Shown here piece by piece: positions 1 to 9,156 of a stretch of DNA of 64,000 nucleotides; the stretch's first letter is position 1, and each line of letters starts with the position of its first letter. The position numbers and the translations under genes are program-made. The DNA is taken from assembly GCA_019359175.1 (NCBI GenBank), contig JAHHHU010000001.1, forward strand, positions 124,001-188,000, in the 5' to 3' direction. The notes beneath the pieces were generated by a model. That model was not told the origin of the DNA and made no database searches. It saw only the letters and a list, made by a program, of their open reading frames with translations. The stretch comes from Phormidium tanganyikae FI6-MK23. GTDB lineage: Bacteria > Cyanobacteriota > Cyanobacteriia > Leptolyngbyales > Leptolyngbyaceae.

Positions 1-285
1 ATTGTTTTATTCTGTTTTGATGTAGTCATCCGAACTTACTCCAATTCAGGTGAATAGACACTCGTCCCTGATGGGTGCTAATAGCGCGAATTGGGGCTTG
101 GGTAAATGCTGCTTAACGTGCGGTTTGGCACTCTAGTCATTCTGCCGGAATTACGGATCGATCGCAAAACACTTCATGAAATCTTTATATACTCAGCCCG
201 CAGAATTGCGGAGCTAGCGATCGATTCGTACTCCGATCGAGAATTTCACTTTTCATTAGAATGAGGGGAAACAAGCTGTTGAACT
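1..285. other. Intergenic DNA upstream of the NIL ferredoxin gene
   Basis: No open frame of useful length, RNA gene or clear hairpin is visible here. The stretch carries cyanobacterial HIP1-type GATCG sites and an AT-rich segment near 184-192 that could belong to a promoter for the downstream gene. The gene to the left of the window is not reached. Confidence 0.4.
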
Positions 286-690
286 GTGAAAAAACGAGTC
301 ACGCTAACGTTTCCGAAACGCTCTGTTCAGATGCCAGTGACCTATCGATTGGCAAAAGATTTCAATGTCGCTGCGAATATTATTCGCGCTCAGGTTGCCC
401 CGAATCAGGTGGGTAAGTTGGTCGTGGAATTGTCGGGCGATATCGATCAACTTGATGCGGCGATCGACTGGATGCGATCGCAAGATATTCACGTTTCGTT
501 TGCGAGTCGGGAAATTACGATCGACGAGGATATTTGCGTCGATTGTGGGTTGTGTACTGGAGTGTGTCCGACTGAAGCGCTGACGCTCGACCCGGAGACG
601 TTTCGATTAAGCTTTACGCGATCTCGCTGTATTGTTTGCGAACAATGTATTCCAATTTGTCCAGTACAAGCGATTTCTACAACGTTTTAA
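286..690 (+). CDS. NIL domain-containing 4Fe-4S ferredoxin
   Basis: A 134-residue soluble protein with two parts. Residues 1-75 match the NIL domain, a small ferredoxin-like fold also found at the C-terminus of the methionine ABC transporter ATPase. Residues 76-134 form a bacterial-type ferredoxin with two four-cysteine motifs: C84, C87, C90, C94-P, and C115, C118, C121, C125-P. This predicts two [4Fe-4S] clusters and an electron-transfer role; the partner is unknown. In other bacteria NIL-ferredoxins have been linked to sulfur amino-acid metabolism, which cannot be tested here. Translation would start at GTG 286, with a purine-rich stretch (GAGGGGAAA) about 15 bases upstream. The last 14 bases overlap the end of the convergent methyltransferase gene. 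Confidence 0.88.
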   Translation: MKKRVTLTFPKRSVQMPVTYRLAKDFNVAANIIRAQVAPNQVGKLVVELSGDIDQLDAAIDWMRSQDIHVSFASREITIDEDICVDCGLCTGVCPTEALTLDPETFRLSFTRSRCIVCEQCIPICPVQAISTTF

Positions 691-1363
691 CTTGAAGCAT
701 TTGATTTCCGCCGCGCTGGAACTCATAGGGAACTTGCCGAAGATTGACGGTATAGCCTTGCTCTTTTAACGTTTGCATCACAGGTTCGAGAAACGGAGAA
801 GTCTCGCCTGTCATATTCAGTAGCAATGGGAAAATTCTCACTTCAGTTGATATACGGCACATCTCGATAATGGATGCTAGATGAAATTCTAGATTCAACT
901 GATCTGAATATAGAAAGAGCAAGTGAGAACACAATGCTAAATCGAATTGATTATTTTCAAATGGGAGATTGGGTAATTCATAGATTTGATACCGTTTCTG
1001 CTGCAATCCGGTTGAGAAATCTATCAGGAATTTTTGCATTGAAGCCATGCGGGACTGTCCCATCTCTTCGGGCGATCGAAAGTTTGACCAAACAAAATTC
1101 TCCCGCGTGGCTTCGACTTTGGACAAAATCACTTCGTAAGTTTCGCTGATGCGTTGCTGAATTTGCTCGGTTGAGAATTGATAGATAGGATCGCAGGAGA
1201 TGACCGAATGTTTTAGCTGAGTCATTTCAGCATTAAAACTTGCAGGGCCGCTTCCACAGTCAAGAATTTTGCTTTGAAGATCAGCTTCAGTGAGATCAAA
1301 CATCTGAACGTACTCAGACAGCGATCGACCCCAAGGAACAACCTGTTCTAGCCGCAATCCCAT
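677..1363 (-). CDS. SAM-dependent methyltransferase-like protein
   Basis: A 228-residue protein with a class I methyltransferase core. The SAM-binding glycine motif DCGSGPASF lies at about residues 35-43, a conserved acidic residue follows in SCDP, and a later motif resembles FDLALCSHLL. The substrate cannot be told. It starts 3 bases after the stop of the upstream methyltransferase gene on the same strand, so the two are very likely one transcript. Its 3' end overlaps the convergent ferredoxin gene by 14 bases. The family is certain only at superfamily level. Confidence 0.75.
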   Translation of the reverse strand: MGLRLEQVVPWGRSLSEYVQMFDLTEADLQSKILDCGSGPASFNAEMTQLKHSVISCDPIYQFSTEQIQQRISETYEVILSKVEATRENFVWSNFRSPEEMGQSRMASMQKFLIDFSTGLQQKRYQIYELPNLPFENNQFDLALCSHLLFLYSDQLNLEFHLASIIEMCRISTEVRIFPLLLNMTGETSPFLEPVMQTLKEQGYTVNLRQVPYEFQRGGNQMLQVKTL

Positions 1364-1366
1364 TCG

Positions 1367-2122
1367 TTACGCTCCAGCAATAAAGACCTTTGTTTGATAC
1401 TTAATGTAGATCAAACAAAGGTCGTCTGCATTGCGTTGATAGAGAGCTTCGAGATCTTGCAATAGTCGATCGAGCAATTCGCCTGAACTTGGAACATACG
1501 ATCGACTTTTCGTATTGCCAATCAATGCAGGCAGATCAAGCGCTTGTTCTAATGCAAAGTGATGTTCTTCAAAGGCGGGAAAGTAGGAACTCTCTGAAAG
1601 CGTTTCCATCCGATCAAGCGCAGGATGTTTGCTTGAAGCTTGTTGCAATAGTTCGCCATATTCCTGAGTGAGCGGGTCATCTCGATCGCGACTATTCCAA
1701 ATTAGTGCTAGTCGTCCGGTAAGTTTAAGAATACGTCGAAATTCTCGTAACGTTGTATCCGGTTCAAACCAGTGAAACGATTGAAAGCAAGTTACCAAAT
1801 CAACCGATTGATTCGGTAACTCGGTCTGTTCTGCGGTGGCTTGACGAAACTCAACGCGTGGGTAGAGTTCTGATTCAGCGCTCATCGCGGCATTGGGTTC
1901 GATCGCCCAAACTTGTAAACCTCGATCGCTGAGTAATCGGGCGGAAATTCCGGTTCCTGCACCGATATCGGCTGCGATTAGTTGAGTTGGATCACCGAGA
2001 TTTGAGAGAATTTTGTCGATCGCGGCTGCGGGATAGCTCGGTCGATATTTTTGGTAATCGGTGGCGCGATCAGAAAACCGATTTAACGGGTCGAGTGTAT
2101 GGAGTGGAGGCGTTTCAGACAT
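1367..2122 (-). CDS. Class I SAM-dependent methyltransferase
   Basis: A 251-residue protein of the Methyltransf_11 type. Motif I is ADIGAGTGISARLL at about residues 49-62, the acidic end of strand 2 is in WAIEPNAAM, and motif IV/post-IV is VDLVTCFQSFHWF. This arrangement is typical of small-molecule methyltransferases annotated as methylase of ubiquinone/menaquinone type or trans-aconitate-like, but the substrate is not predictable. It is first of a two-gene unit with the methyltransferase-like gene at 677-1363, separated by 3 bases. Two unlike methyltransferases transcribed together suggest a shared small-molecule pathway, which is inference only. Confidence 0.85.
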   Translation of the reverse strand: MSETPPLHTLDPLNRFSDRATDYQKYRPSYPAAAIDKILSNLGDPTQLIAADIGAGTGISARLLSDRGLQVWAIEPNAAMSAESELYPRVEFRQATAEQTELPNQSVDLVTCFQSFHWFEPDTTLREFRRILKLTGRLALIWNSRDRDDPLTQEYGELLQQASSKHPALDRMETLSESSYFPAFEEHHFALEQALDLPALIGNTKSRSYVPSSGELLDRLLQDLEALYQRNADDLCLIYIKYQTKVFIAGA

Positions 2123-2184
2123 GATCTCAGTGGTTTGAGCGCTTCTTGCTAATTCTACTGTGCTTCAAACCACTGAGAAATCCC

Positions 2185-2718
2185 TTAGTGCCCGTGTCCA
2201 TTCAATGAGACAGGCTCAAACTCCTTCTCATGCTGCATCGAAAACCGCTTCTCAGGGTCAATTCCTTTAAATGTTGGCGGCATCCAAACCCGCACAATTA
2301 ATAGAAACGCTAACGCCATCAAAAACGAACAGGTCGCGAGAACTTGAGTCCAATGAACCTCTAAAATTCCGCGTACCAGCACTTCTCGTAAAACTGACAC
2401 GATCGCAACTTCTACCGCAACCCCGATCGAGATTCGCTGCTCCTGTAAATAGATAATCAGCAACCGAAACAACTCGACTAAAATCAGCAAAAACAAAATA
2501 TCAGCAGTGACTTCGTGAAAGTTTAGCGGAGGTAACAGTGAAATGAACATCGCGCGCAATTGGATCACCATCACACAAAACAATCCAATACACAACGACA
2601 CCACAATCAAATCTTGAACCGTCTCCAATGCCTTAACGACATGATTTCGGCTGAAATTTGCAGACCATCGATTGGATTCAGTCAACGGTGCGGACGATGG
2701 CTTAATCGAATCCTGCAT
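2185..2718 (-). CDS. PsiE-family integral membrane protein
   Basis: A 177-residue membrane protein with about four hydrophobic segments between residues 35 and 150 and charged termini. It resembles the phosphate-starvation-inducible PsiE family, whose molecular function is unknown. Polar residues inside the helices include the LVELFRLLIIYL stretch characteristic of the family. A good ribosome-binding site (AAGGAG) precedes the ATG by about 8 bases on the minus strand. It is divergent from the CobO-like gene at 2880, leaving a region of about 160 bases that should hold both promoters. Confidence 0.8.
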   Translation of the reverse strand: MQDSIKPSSAPLTESNRWSANFSRNHVVKALETVQDLIVVSLCIGLFCVMVIQLRAMFISLLPPLNFHEVTADILFLLILVELFRLLIIYLQEQRISIGVAVEVAIVSVLREVLVRGILEVHWTQVLATCSFLMALAFLLIVRVWMPPTFKGIDPEKRFSMQHEKEFEPVSLNGHGH

Positions 2719-2879
2719 TTCGGCGCTCCTTAATTTGAGACTGACCCCACTTTAAGTTGAGTGAAGATTATATTTCAAGCCTCTTTACATCAGAGTGCTT
2801 TATCAATCCCATCAACGATCGATGTTTCAATTTCGATAAAACTGTTACAGTAAATCTGCATTTAGAAACGGCGATCGAT

Positions 2880-4010
2880 ATGACTAGAGCAAGCGTCGGT
2901 ATCCGCACTGCACAGGCGCGATCAGAACGCATGACCGGACAGATTCACGTCTATGACGGTGCAGGCAAAGGAAAATCTCAGGCAGCGCTCGGTGTGGTTC
3001 TGCGATCGATTGGTTTGGGGATTCAAAATCTCTCTCAAACGCGCGTGCTACTGCTGCGATTTCTTAAAGGGCCTGGACGTACCTACGATGAAGATGCTTC
3101 GATTCAAGCCTTACAGCGAGCGTTTCCGCACTTAATCGATCAGGTTCGCACTGGACGCGGAGAATTTTTTGGAGCGGATGAGATTACGAAGTTCGATCGA
3201 CAAGAGGCACAGAGAGGCTGGGATGTCGCGAAAGGTGCGATCGCATCCGGTCTGTACTCGGTCGTCGTCATGGATGAACTGAATCCTGTGTTAGATCTCG
3301 GATTGCTCCCGGTTGATGACGTGGTGCGAACGCTGAAGAGAAAACCGGATCACATGGAAGTGATTGTAACGGGTCGGGCTGCACCGCAAGCATTGATTGA
3401 TATCGCAAATCTGCATTCTGAAATGAAGCCGCACTATCACGTGGCGAAAGAAGAAGGAATCGCAGGAATTGAAATCTATACGGGTGAAGGTAAAGGGAAA
3501 TCAACCAGCGCACTCGGTAAAGCACTGCAAGCGATCGGGAAAGGCATCAGCCAAGATAAATCGCATCGAGTCTTGATCATGCAATGGCTTAAAGGTGGAA
3601 CGGGTTATACCGAAGATGCGGCAATCAATGCTTTACGACAAAGCTATCCGAACTTAGTCGATCATCAGCGATCTGGCAGAGATGCGATCGTGTGGCGCGG
3701 TCAGCAGCAGGAACTCGATTACGTTGAAGCCGAACGCGCTTGGGAGATTGCTCGTGCAGCGATCGCGTCTGGATTGTATAAAACAATTATTCTCGATGAA
3801 CTGAATCCGACCGTGGATTTAGAGCTTTTGCCGGAAGAACCGATCGTTCAAGCATTGTTGAGAAAACCGCGCGATACAGAGATTGTGATTACAGGTCGCT
3901 GTAAGAATCCGCCTGCTTATTTTGATCTCGCAACCGTTCACTCAGAGATGGTGTGTCACAAGCACTACGCTGAAAAAGGGATTGATCTCAAACGCGGAGT
4001 CGATTTTTAG
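2880..4010 (+). CDS. Tandem-domain cob(I)yrinic acid a,c-diamide adenosyltransferase (CobO/BtuR-like)
   Basis: A 376-residue protein made of two homologous P-loop halves. Each half has a Walker A motif of the CobO/BtuR type: GAGKGKSQ at residues 27-34 and GEGKGKST at about 202-209. Each also repeats the family landmarks LKG, YTEDA or YDEDA, RGWDVAK/RAWEIAR, AIASGLY, MDELNP/LDELNP and ITGR. CobO transfers the adenosyl group of ATP to cob(I)yrinic acid diamide in B12 synthesis and normally has about 200 residues and one domain. Double-length versions are known in cyanobacteria, and whether both halves are catalytic is open. The frame is open from 2757, but ATG 2880 is preferred because the alignable protein begins soon after it and the upstream 41 codons look non-coding. 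Confidence 0.82.
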   Translation: MTRASVGIRTAQARSERMTGQIHVYDGAGKGKSQAALGVVLRSIGLGIQNLSQTRVLLLRFLKGPGRTYDEDASIQALQRAFPHLIDQVRTGRGEFFGADEITKFDRQEAQRGWDVAKGAIASGLYSVVVMDELNPVLDLGLLPVDDVVRTLKRKPDHMEVIVTGRAAPQALIDIANLHSEMKPHYHVAKEEGIAGIEIYTGEGKGKSTSALGKALQAIGKGISQDKSHRVLIMQWLKGGTGYTEDAAINALRQSYPNLVDHQRSGRDAIVWRGQQQELDYVEAERAWEIARAAIASGLYKTIILDELNPTVDLELLPEEPIVQALLRKPRDTEIVITGRCKNPPAYFDLATVHSEMVCHKHYAEKGIDLKRGVDF

Positions 4011-4071
4011 GTGATGCGATCGCAATCGTGCTGATAGGATGGAAAAGCTGAAAATATGAGGAAGCGCTAAC

Positions 4072-4512
4072 ATGACTCGCGCAATCATGGAAACGGATAA
4101 AGGGATACTCAATCTTGAATTGTTTGATCAAGATGCGCCCAATACCGTGAAAAATTTCGTCGATTTAGCAAACAAAGGCTTTTACGATGGGTTGGCATTC
4201 CATCGAGTGATTCCAAATTTTATGGTTCAAGGCGGCTGTCCCAATACGCGCGAAGGAGCGTCGGGAATGCCCGGAACCGGAGGCCCTGGATATAAAATCA
4301 ACTGTGAGATCAACCCGAACAAGCATCAGGCAGGAACCTTATCAATGGCTCATGCTGGACGCAATACGGGTGGAAGTCAGTTCTTTATCTGCCATGCGCC
4401 GCAGCCGCACTTAGATGGCGTGCATACGGTGTTTGGTCAAACTCAGGATATGGATATCGTGAACGCGATTCGTGGGAACGATCGCATTTTATCCGTCAAA
4501 ATCCAGCCCTAA
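4072..4512 (+). CDS. Cyclophilin-type peptidyl-prolyl cis-trans isomerase
   Basis: A 146-residue single-domain cyclophilin. Diagnostic segments include [15 protein letters not shown] (catalytic Arg in FHRV), [15 protein letters not shown] and [10 protein letters not shown]. There is no signal peptide, so it should act in the cytoplasm as a proline isomerase and folding helper. The length is typical of the bacterial PpiB group. The ATG follows a purine-rich ribosome site (GAGGAAG) 10 bases upstream. Its stop overlaps the stop of the convergent dipeptidase gene by 4 bases. Confidence 0.93.
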   Translation: MTRAIMETDKGILNLELFDQDAPNTVKNFVDLANKGFYDGLAFHRVIPNFMVQGGCPNTREGASGMPGTGGPGYKINCEINPNKHQAGTLSMAHAGRNTGGSQFFICHAPQPHLDGVHTVFGQTQDMDIVNAIRGNDRILSVKIQP

Positions 4513-5198
4513 ACTCTGCCATATTTCGCGATTGCATTGGCTGATAAATTTTCTTGATTCGTCAGCCATGCCCAAATCTGATCTCCGTGGGAAAAGTGCC
4601 ACCATTCATTCCAATGGCGCTTAAATCCTGCGGAGATCATGCTATTTGCTAAGATTTCTCGGTGTCGATGATACGGTAAATCAGTATTCGCGAAATGATT
4701 TGGAAACGATCGCTCTGAGAGTTCATCAATGTCTGAGCCCATGTCGATCGTATTTCCACTCTCATCGATTAACGTAATGTCGATCGCGGCTCCGGTACTA
4801 TGTGGCGGTGGAGTTGCTGGATCTAAATTTGGCATTGCCCAAAATTGATAGACCTGTTGCTGAAATTCTTCTCTCTGCGTTGAAGATAGTGATCCTAAAT
4901 CGAATCCATTCGCGTTAACTAATTCTTTCAGCGTGTAGTCCACCATGAATTGCTGCACTGCAACCGGACGATAAGCATCGAAGATCTGAATCTTCCATCC
5001 GGGTTGGAGTTTTTGAAGGTGAGAATCAGCGATAAGTAAGCGATCGAGAATTTCCTCTCTGATAAAAAACGGCGATTTTCCCCCATATGGTGCGCCTAAT
5101 TTCGCGTAAGGATGCGGCGTGACACGAGCGAATTGATCAGGAATTTCGATCAACGGCTCATGGCATTCAGCGATCGCGACTTGCTGATAAGGCTTCAT
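4509..5198 (-). CDS. D-Ala-D-Ala dipeptidase-like M15 peptidase (VanX/DdpX family)
   Basis: A 229-residue zinc peptidase of the M15D family, which cleaves D-alanyl-D-alanine. The metal and catalytic motif appears as [13 protein letters not shown] (first His and Asp ligands) and the C-terminal EWWHF supplies the catalytic Glu and third ligand His. The central [13 protein letters not shown] carries the conserved Arg of the family (YRP). No signal peptide is seen, so it probably acts inside the cell, for example in cell-wall dipeptide recycling. Vancomycin resistance is not implied, since no vanH/vanA genes are nearby. Its ATG overlaps the stop of yidD (ATGA), indicating translational coupling. 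Confidence 0.87.
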   Translation of the reverse strand: MKPYQQVAIAECHEPLIEIPDQFARVTPHPYAKLGAPYGGKSPFFIREEILDRLLIADSHLQKLQPGWKIQIFDAYRPVAVQQFMVDYTLKELVNANGFDLGSLSSTQREEFQQQVYQFWAMPNLDPATPPPHSTGAAIDITLIDESGNTIDMGSDIDELSERSFPNHFANTDLPYHRHREILANSMISAGFKRHWNEWWHFSHGDQIWAWLTNQENLSANAIAKYGRV

Positions 5199-5413
5199 GT
5201 TTTTGGGGGGACGGGATCATAACCGCCGGAATTGAATGGATGACAACGGCAAATTCTTCGCGCTGAGAGCCAACTGCCTTTGAGTGTGCCATGAGTTTCG
5301 AGGGCTTCGATCGCGTATTGAGAACAAGTCGGATGAAATCGACAAGACGGCATCAACAGCGGTGAGATTGCAATTCGGTAGCCTTTTACTAATCCAATGA
5401 GTAGCAATTTCAT
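5195..5413 (-). CDS. yidD: Membrane protein insertion efficiency factor YidD
   Basis: A 72-residue YidD homolog. Hallmarks are the N-terminal amphipathic/hydrophobic helix, [18 protein letters not shown] with its conserved cysteines, then [13 protein letters not shown] near the C-terminus. YidD is an inner-membrane-associated protein that helps YidC-dependent membrane insertion. The frame is open upstream to 5506, but ATG 5413 gives the normal family length, and the upstream 31 residues look unrelated. The gene sits between an SGNH-like gene and the VanX-like gene on the same strand and overlaps the latter by 4 bases. Confidence 0.9.
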   Translation of the reverse strand: MKLLLIGLVKGYRIAISPLLMPSCRFHPTCSQYAIEALETHGTLKGSWLSARRICRCHPFNSGGYDPVPPKT

Positions 5414-5502
5414 AGATAGAACATTGAGCGAATAGTTCGATCGTAAGCGATCGCGATCAGTAAGTGCGTTACCTGATGCGATCGCTGATCTAGCAATTCG
5501 AC

Positions 5503-6888
5503 TCAAGAGGGTGGAACATCTCCGCCCGCATAGGGTTTCGGCTGAACGTGCAGCTTCGGTGTGATCGTCTCAAACAATCGATTTGCGATCGCGCCATTTG
5601 CATTATCCGTTAAGTGAATCGCATCTTGGAATACTTCGCCCTGAGTGCGATTCACAACTTCCATTAGATTTAGCGTTGAGACACCAGGAGCATCCCGTTT
5701 TACTTGCTCGATCGCACCTTGTAGCTTTCCGTAGCCTGTTTTGATTTGCTCCGGATAGCCAGAACCTAACTGATCGAGAATTTCTTTCTCTCGTCCAGCA
5801 GGCTTGGCTGCACGCGATGAAACTTCGGGTTGGAGTGCGACAAACAACGGAACCTTAGACGCAGAGGCAAGCCGCGAAACTTGCTGGAGATTTTGACGAT
5901 AGCGATCGGTGCGGAGGCCTAGCTCTTTGGCATCGGTCGTTAAACGCTCTTGCACCGGAGCTTCAACCGGAGGAATCAACTGTTTAAATGACATCTGAGG
6001 ACGAAACACCCAGTATTGAACGCCCTTCACCAAATAGAACTGGTGAAAGAAATCATTCAACTGATTGCCCAGACTTGCCATTAAATGTCGCGGCGCACTT
6101 TCAAGCAAAGCTTCGACACCCGGCACATCGACCCCTTCATTTGCACTGGGAAGAAGAAGATCTGAATACCCATTCATCAGCACGATCGCATCTGGCTTGT
6201 AAGGCAGTACTTCAAACGCCAACTGTGCGAGTTCGTTGCCCGACGCATATCCCGGAACCGCTGCGTTAATCACCCGATAGCGCGTTTCTCGAATCCGAGG
6301 CGGCAGTTTCAGCGCTTTCTCCAACTCATCTGCAAAATAGGGCAGCGTATCTGGACGAAACTTGCCTGGAGTGGCTTTTTGGGCGGACACTTGCTGATTT
6401 AAGCGAGATTCAAGTTGAGCCGAGATCGTCGCTTGATTGTTAGAACTCAGTTGCCCAAACGCCGCCGATCCACCGAGCAGGAAGATCCGAACTTCGTCTT
6501 TTGGCTTGTCCGCGCTGAGAGATTGATCCGCTCTAAATCCTTGCTCGTTAATTTTCCAGGCTGAATTTTGCTGATTGCCAACGAGACGATAGCCAAGAAC
6601 GGGGCTGCGTTTCACGGTGAGTTGTCCGTGATCTGGAAGTCCATCAAACGCCTGTCCACGCTGATCGAGAAACTTGAGTCGATAAGCTGTGAGATTCAGG
6701 GATTCGCCTTCAAAAGCGTTAAATTCTGCCGTTTTGCCCGTGACACTTACGATCAGGCGCATCAGCAGTTCTAGCCCAATCAAAACTAGCGGAATGGAGA
6801 GTAGAATCCACCGTTTTGGGAGCGCCTTTTTCTTCTGATATAGCGAACGGCTAGACCAGGAGGACTTTCGGCTAGACCTAAAAAACAT
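5503..6888 (-). CDS. SGNH/GDSL-hydrolase-like membrane-anchored protein
   Basis: A 461-residue protein with a basic N-terminus, one transmembrane segment at about residues 25-48, and a large domain that should be exported. An SGNH-like nucleophile block appears as [11 protein letters not shown], a block III-like segment as [12 protein letters not shown], and the C-terminal catalytic Asp/His block as [11 protein letters not shown]. The fold is that of esterases and sugar O-acetyl or acyl hydrolases acting on envelope glycans; the substrate is unknown. It is first of a leftward gene run with yidD and the VanX-like gene, consistent with an envelope role. The start is ATG 6888. Confidence 0.72.
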   Translation of the reverse strand: MFFRSSRKSSWSSRSLYQKKKALPKRWILLSIPLVLIGLELLMRLIVSVTGKTAEFNAFEGESLNLTAYRLKFLDQRGQAFDGLPDHGQLTVKRSPVLGYRLVGNQQNSAWKINEQGFRADQSLSADKPKDEVRIFLLGGSAAFGQLSSNNQATISAQLESRLNQQVSAQKATPGKFRPDTLPYFADELEKALKLPPRIRETRYRVINAAVPGYASGNELAQLAFEVLPYKPDAIVLMNGYSDLLLPSANEGVDVPGVEALLESAPRHLMASLGNQLNDFFHQFYLVKGVQYWVFRPQMSFKQLIPPVEAPVQERLTTDAKELGLRTDRYRQNLQQVSRLASASKVPLFVALQPEVSSRAAKPAGREKEILDQLGSGYPEQIKTGYGKLQGAIEQVKRDAPGVSTLNLMEVVNRTQGEVFQDAIHLTDNANGAIANRLFETITPKLHVQPKPYAGGDVPPS

Positions 6889-7227
6889 TCACAATTTCCT
6901 CTTTTACGATCGCACTGGGGTTATTTCAGAAATCCGTACTAAACCCGATAGATGAAATAGATAGAACATTCAGAGTAGCATTGCATCTTGATGGTTCAAG
7001 GTCAAGTTTGTTCGATCGCACCCAATGACTTTCAGTAGTTTGAGACATAATTCAAGCCCGTTTGTCAATCTGTACGGTCTTGAGATATTCGGTTTCAAAT
7101 CTTACTACCGTACAACAGGGCTGACTCAATTTTTCTGACATTTCGCAACATTTGAACTAGAGCTAGCACCGACAGATTGATTTGCAAATCGGGAATTCTG
7201 ACTAGGAAAACCAGCCATTTTTCCGAT
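6889..7227. promoter_or_regulatory. Divergent intergenic region with an 8-bp inverted repeat
   Basis: About 340 bases separate the divergent SGNH-like and J-like/M50 genes, so promoters of both should lie here. I see no gene. A short inverted repeat, TGTACGGT at 7071-7078 and ACCGTACA at 7107-7114, is the only symmetric element noted. It could be an operator or a coincidence. Confidence 0.3.
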
Positions 7228-8454
7228 ATGAATGAGATGACCCTTGAGCAATGTTACGCGCTGTTGAAGATAGATCCGGGAGTCTCGATCGCAGAACTCG
7301 ATTCTGCATACTCGAAGAAGGTAATGGAGAAAATACAGCAGGGTGCAAAGCAGGAAAAGATTTTGCTCAAAGCGGCTTACGATCGCATCAAAAAAGAGAT
7401 TTATCAAACGGCTGAACCTGAATCAAATTCACGAGTTGACCAAATTACTACACAGTTACAACGCCTGGATTCTGAGCCATTTCACGTTAAACTGCAAGCC
7501 GAAACGCTTCAAATTTTTTTCAAAACAGATCTCAAACAAAACTACGCGGATTTTATTTATCACCATCTCAGCGGATTAGAATTGCCAGAAATTAAAACGA
7601 TCGTGATCTATGGAATGCGATCGCCAAAATTAGTCAATTGGAAAAAAGAGATAGAACTGAACGCAATTCGTCAAGAAGATACCGATCCGTATTCGTTCAA
7701 AAATCGCTATGTGTTGCTTTTAGCATTTCCGATCGCGATTTGTTCTGCCATTTTGTTTCAATCGCTCGGCTTTACTAAACTGCTATTATTTCCGTTGCAG
7801 ATTTGGGTGCATGAGTTTGGTCATGCAACCGTCGCTTGGTTTTCTGGACGACGAGCGATTCCCCTACCGTTTGGTTGGACAAATGTGGTGTTAGAGCGAT
7901 CGCTGTTTGTTTATTTTGGAATTTTGATACTTTTTGGCTTGCTGTTTTATGCCGGATGGAAAGAGAAAAAGCGATCGACGATGTTATTTGCGATCTGCTG
8001 TGCGATTTTGCAGTTTGGAATGACTTGGATACAGTCAGCGGAACAGTTTGAAATGTGGCTTTCATTCGGTGGAATCGGTGGAGAGTTTTATCTCAGCGCT
8101 TTTATGATGAGTGGCTTTTATTTTCAACTTCCGAACTATTGGCGCTGGGACTTCTGGAGATACCCCTTTATCATTGTGGGCGCGAATACATTTTGGGCGG
8201 CTCTCTCACGCTGGCAACAAATTAAAAAAGGAGCAGAATCGATTCCGTGGGGATCACTTTTACAGGGTGAAGGGGACGCGGGCGGTGATATGAATCAACT
8301 CAGTGAAGTGTACAACTGGACAGGTCAAAAAATAATCACAACTTACAGCACTTTAGGTAATATTTGTTTGATCATGCTTATCAGTCTTTATATCTTTTTC
8401 TTGATCAAGCATCGACGCTGGATTCTCGATCGCATTACCAGCAAGCCGCTCTGA
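7228..8454 (+). CDS. J-like domain plus membrane metallopeptidase-like protein (M50-type HEFGH)
   Basis: A 408-residue protein of two parts. Residues 1-65 resemble a J domain (YALLKIDPGVSIAELDSAY, then a helix ending in AAYDRIKKE) but lack the HPD tripeptide, so it is J-like rather than a normal DnaK stimulator. The rest holds about seven hydrophobic segments from residue 165 onward. At H195-E196-F-G-H199, within WVHEFGHATVAWFSG, lies a zinc-peptidase HExxH motif typical of membrane M50-type proteases. I could not identify the third ligand. ATG 7228 or 7237 is preferred over 7177, since the J-like homology begins there. The downstream HTH-GrpE-like gene starts 32 bases after its stop. Confidence 0.6.
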   Translation: MNEMTLEQCYALLKIDPGVSIAELDSAYSKKVMEKIQQGAKQEKILLKAAYDRIKKEIYQTAEPESNSRVDQITTQLQRLDSEPFHVKLQAETLQIFFKTDLKQNYADFIYHHLSGLELPEIKTIVIYGMRSPKLVNWKKEIELNAIRQEDTDPYSFKNRYVLLLAFPIAICSAILFQSLGFTKLLLFPLQIWVHEFGHATVAWFSGRRAIPLPFGWTNVVLERSLFVYFGILILFGLLFYAGWKEKKRSTMLFAICCAILQFGMTWIQSAEQFEMWLSFGGIGGEFYLSAFMMSGFYFQLPNYWRWDFWRYPFIIVGANTFWAALSRWQQIKKGAESIPWGSLLQGEGDAGGDMNQLSEVYNWTGQKIITTYSTLGNICLIMLISLYIFFLIKHRRWILDRITSKPL

Positions 8455-8486
8455 TACAGTTAAAACAAACTGTTCGATCGCGCTTT

Positions 8487-9086
8487 ATGTCTGACTACAC
8501 ACCACAGATTCGAGAATTAATGCGATCGCGCAATCTCACGACTTTTCGAGAATTGCGCGATCGTACAGGCATCTCTGAGAAACAACTGCTCAGACTCCGT
8601 CGGGGTCAACTGCAACAATTGCGCTTAGAGACACTGACACAATTTGCAGCAGGGTTAGAACTGTCTTTAACTGATCTACTTTCAATGTTCGATTTAGTGC
8701 CTCCGAATGCGATTCAGAAAGAATACGATCGACTGCAAACCCAACTAATCGAACAACGCGAAACACTATTACAAGAGTTTCAGCAATCGAGTTTACAAAC
8801 TTTAGAACCTTGGTTACTTCAATGGTCTGCGGCGGCTTATGCGGCACAGCAAAATCCTCAAGCTCCCGCAGTAAAGCTACTTCCCTTAGTGCGTCCGATC
8901 GAGCAACTTCTTCAACAATGGGGCATCGAGCAAACTGCGATCGTCGGTTCCGAAGTTCCCTACGATCCGCAACAGCATCAATTAATGGGCGGCGCGGCTG
9001 AACCTGGAGATTTAGTTCGCGTCAGATATGCGGGATATCAACAATACGATCGACTGCTATATCGCGCCAAAGTTAGCCCTGTCTAA
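8487..9086 (+). CDS. HTH domain fused to a GrpE-like C-terminal domain
   Basis: A 199-residue protein. Residues 1-65 form an XRE-like helix-turn-helix (ELRDRTGISEKQLLRLRRGQ). Residues 70-115 are a glutamine/glutamate-rich helix, and the C-terminal part resembles the GrpE beta head. The segment EVPYDPQQHQLMGG lines up with the conserved PFDPxxHEAM block of GrpE, followed by the strand VRVRYAGYQQYDRLLYRAKV, comparable to GrpE xxGYxxxDRVLRPAxV. GrpE is the nucleotide exchange factor of DnaK; this protein may instead be a regulator using the same fold. The frame is open from 8364, but ATG 8487 avoids overlap with the gene before it. It is probably co-transcribed with the J-like/M50 gene. Confidence 0.65.
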   Translation: MSDYTPQIRELMRSRNLTTFRELRDRTGISEKQLLRLRRGQLQQLRLETLTQFAAGLELSLTDLLSMFDLVPPNAIQKEYDRLQTQLIEQRETLLQEFQQSSLQTLEPWLLQWSAAAYAAQQNPQAPAVKLLPLVRPIEQLLQQWGIEQTAIVGSEVPYDPQQHQLMGGAAEPGDLVRVRYAGYQQYDRLLYRAKVSPV

Positions 9087-9156
9087 AAGCAGAAGGGTGC
9101 AAAGATACTGTTCTAGAATAGAATTATCTTCAATGGCATTCAGGAGTCGTCTCGGC

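Noticed and set aside
2757..2879. N-terminal extension of the CobO-like protein
   Set aside because: The upstream 41 codons share no similarity with the family, and the ATG at 2880 gives a natural start.
4509..5198. Vancomycin resistance gene vanX
   Set aside because: The M15D dipeptidase family is common in bacteria without van clusters, and no vanH, vanA or regulator is adjacent.
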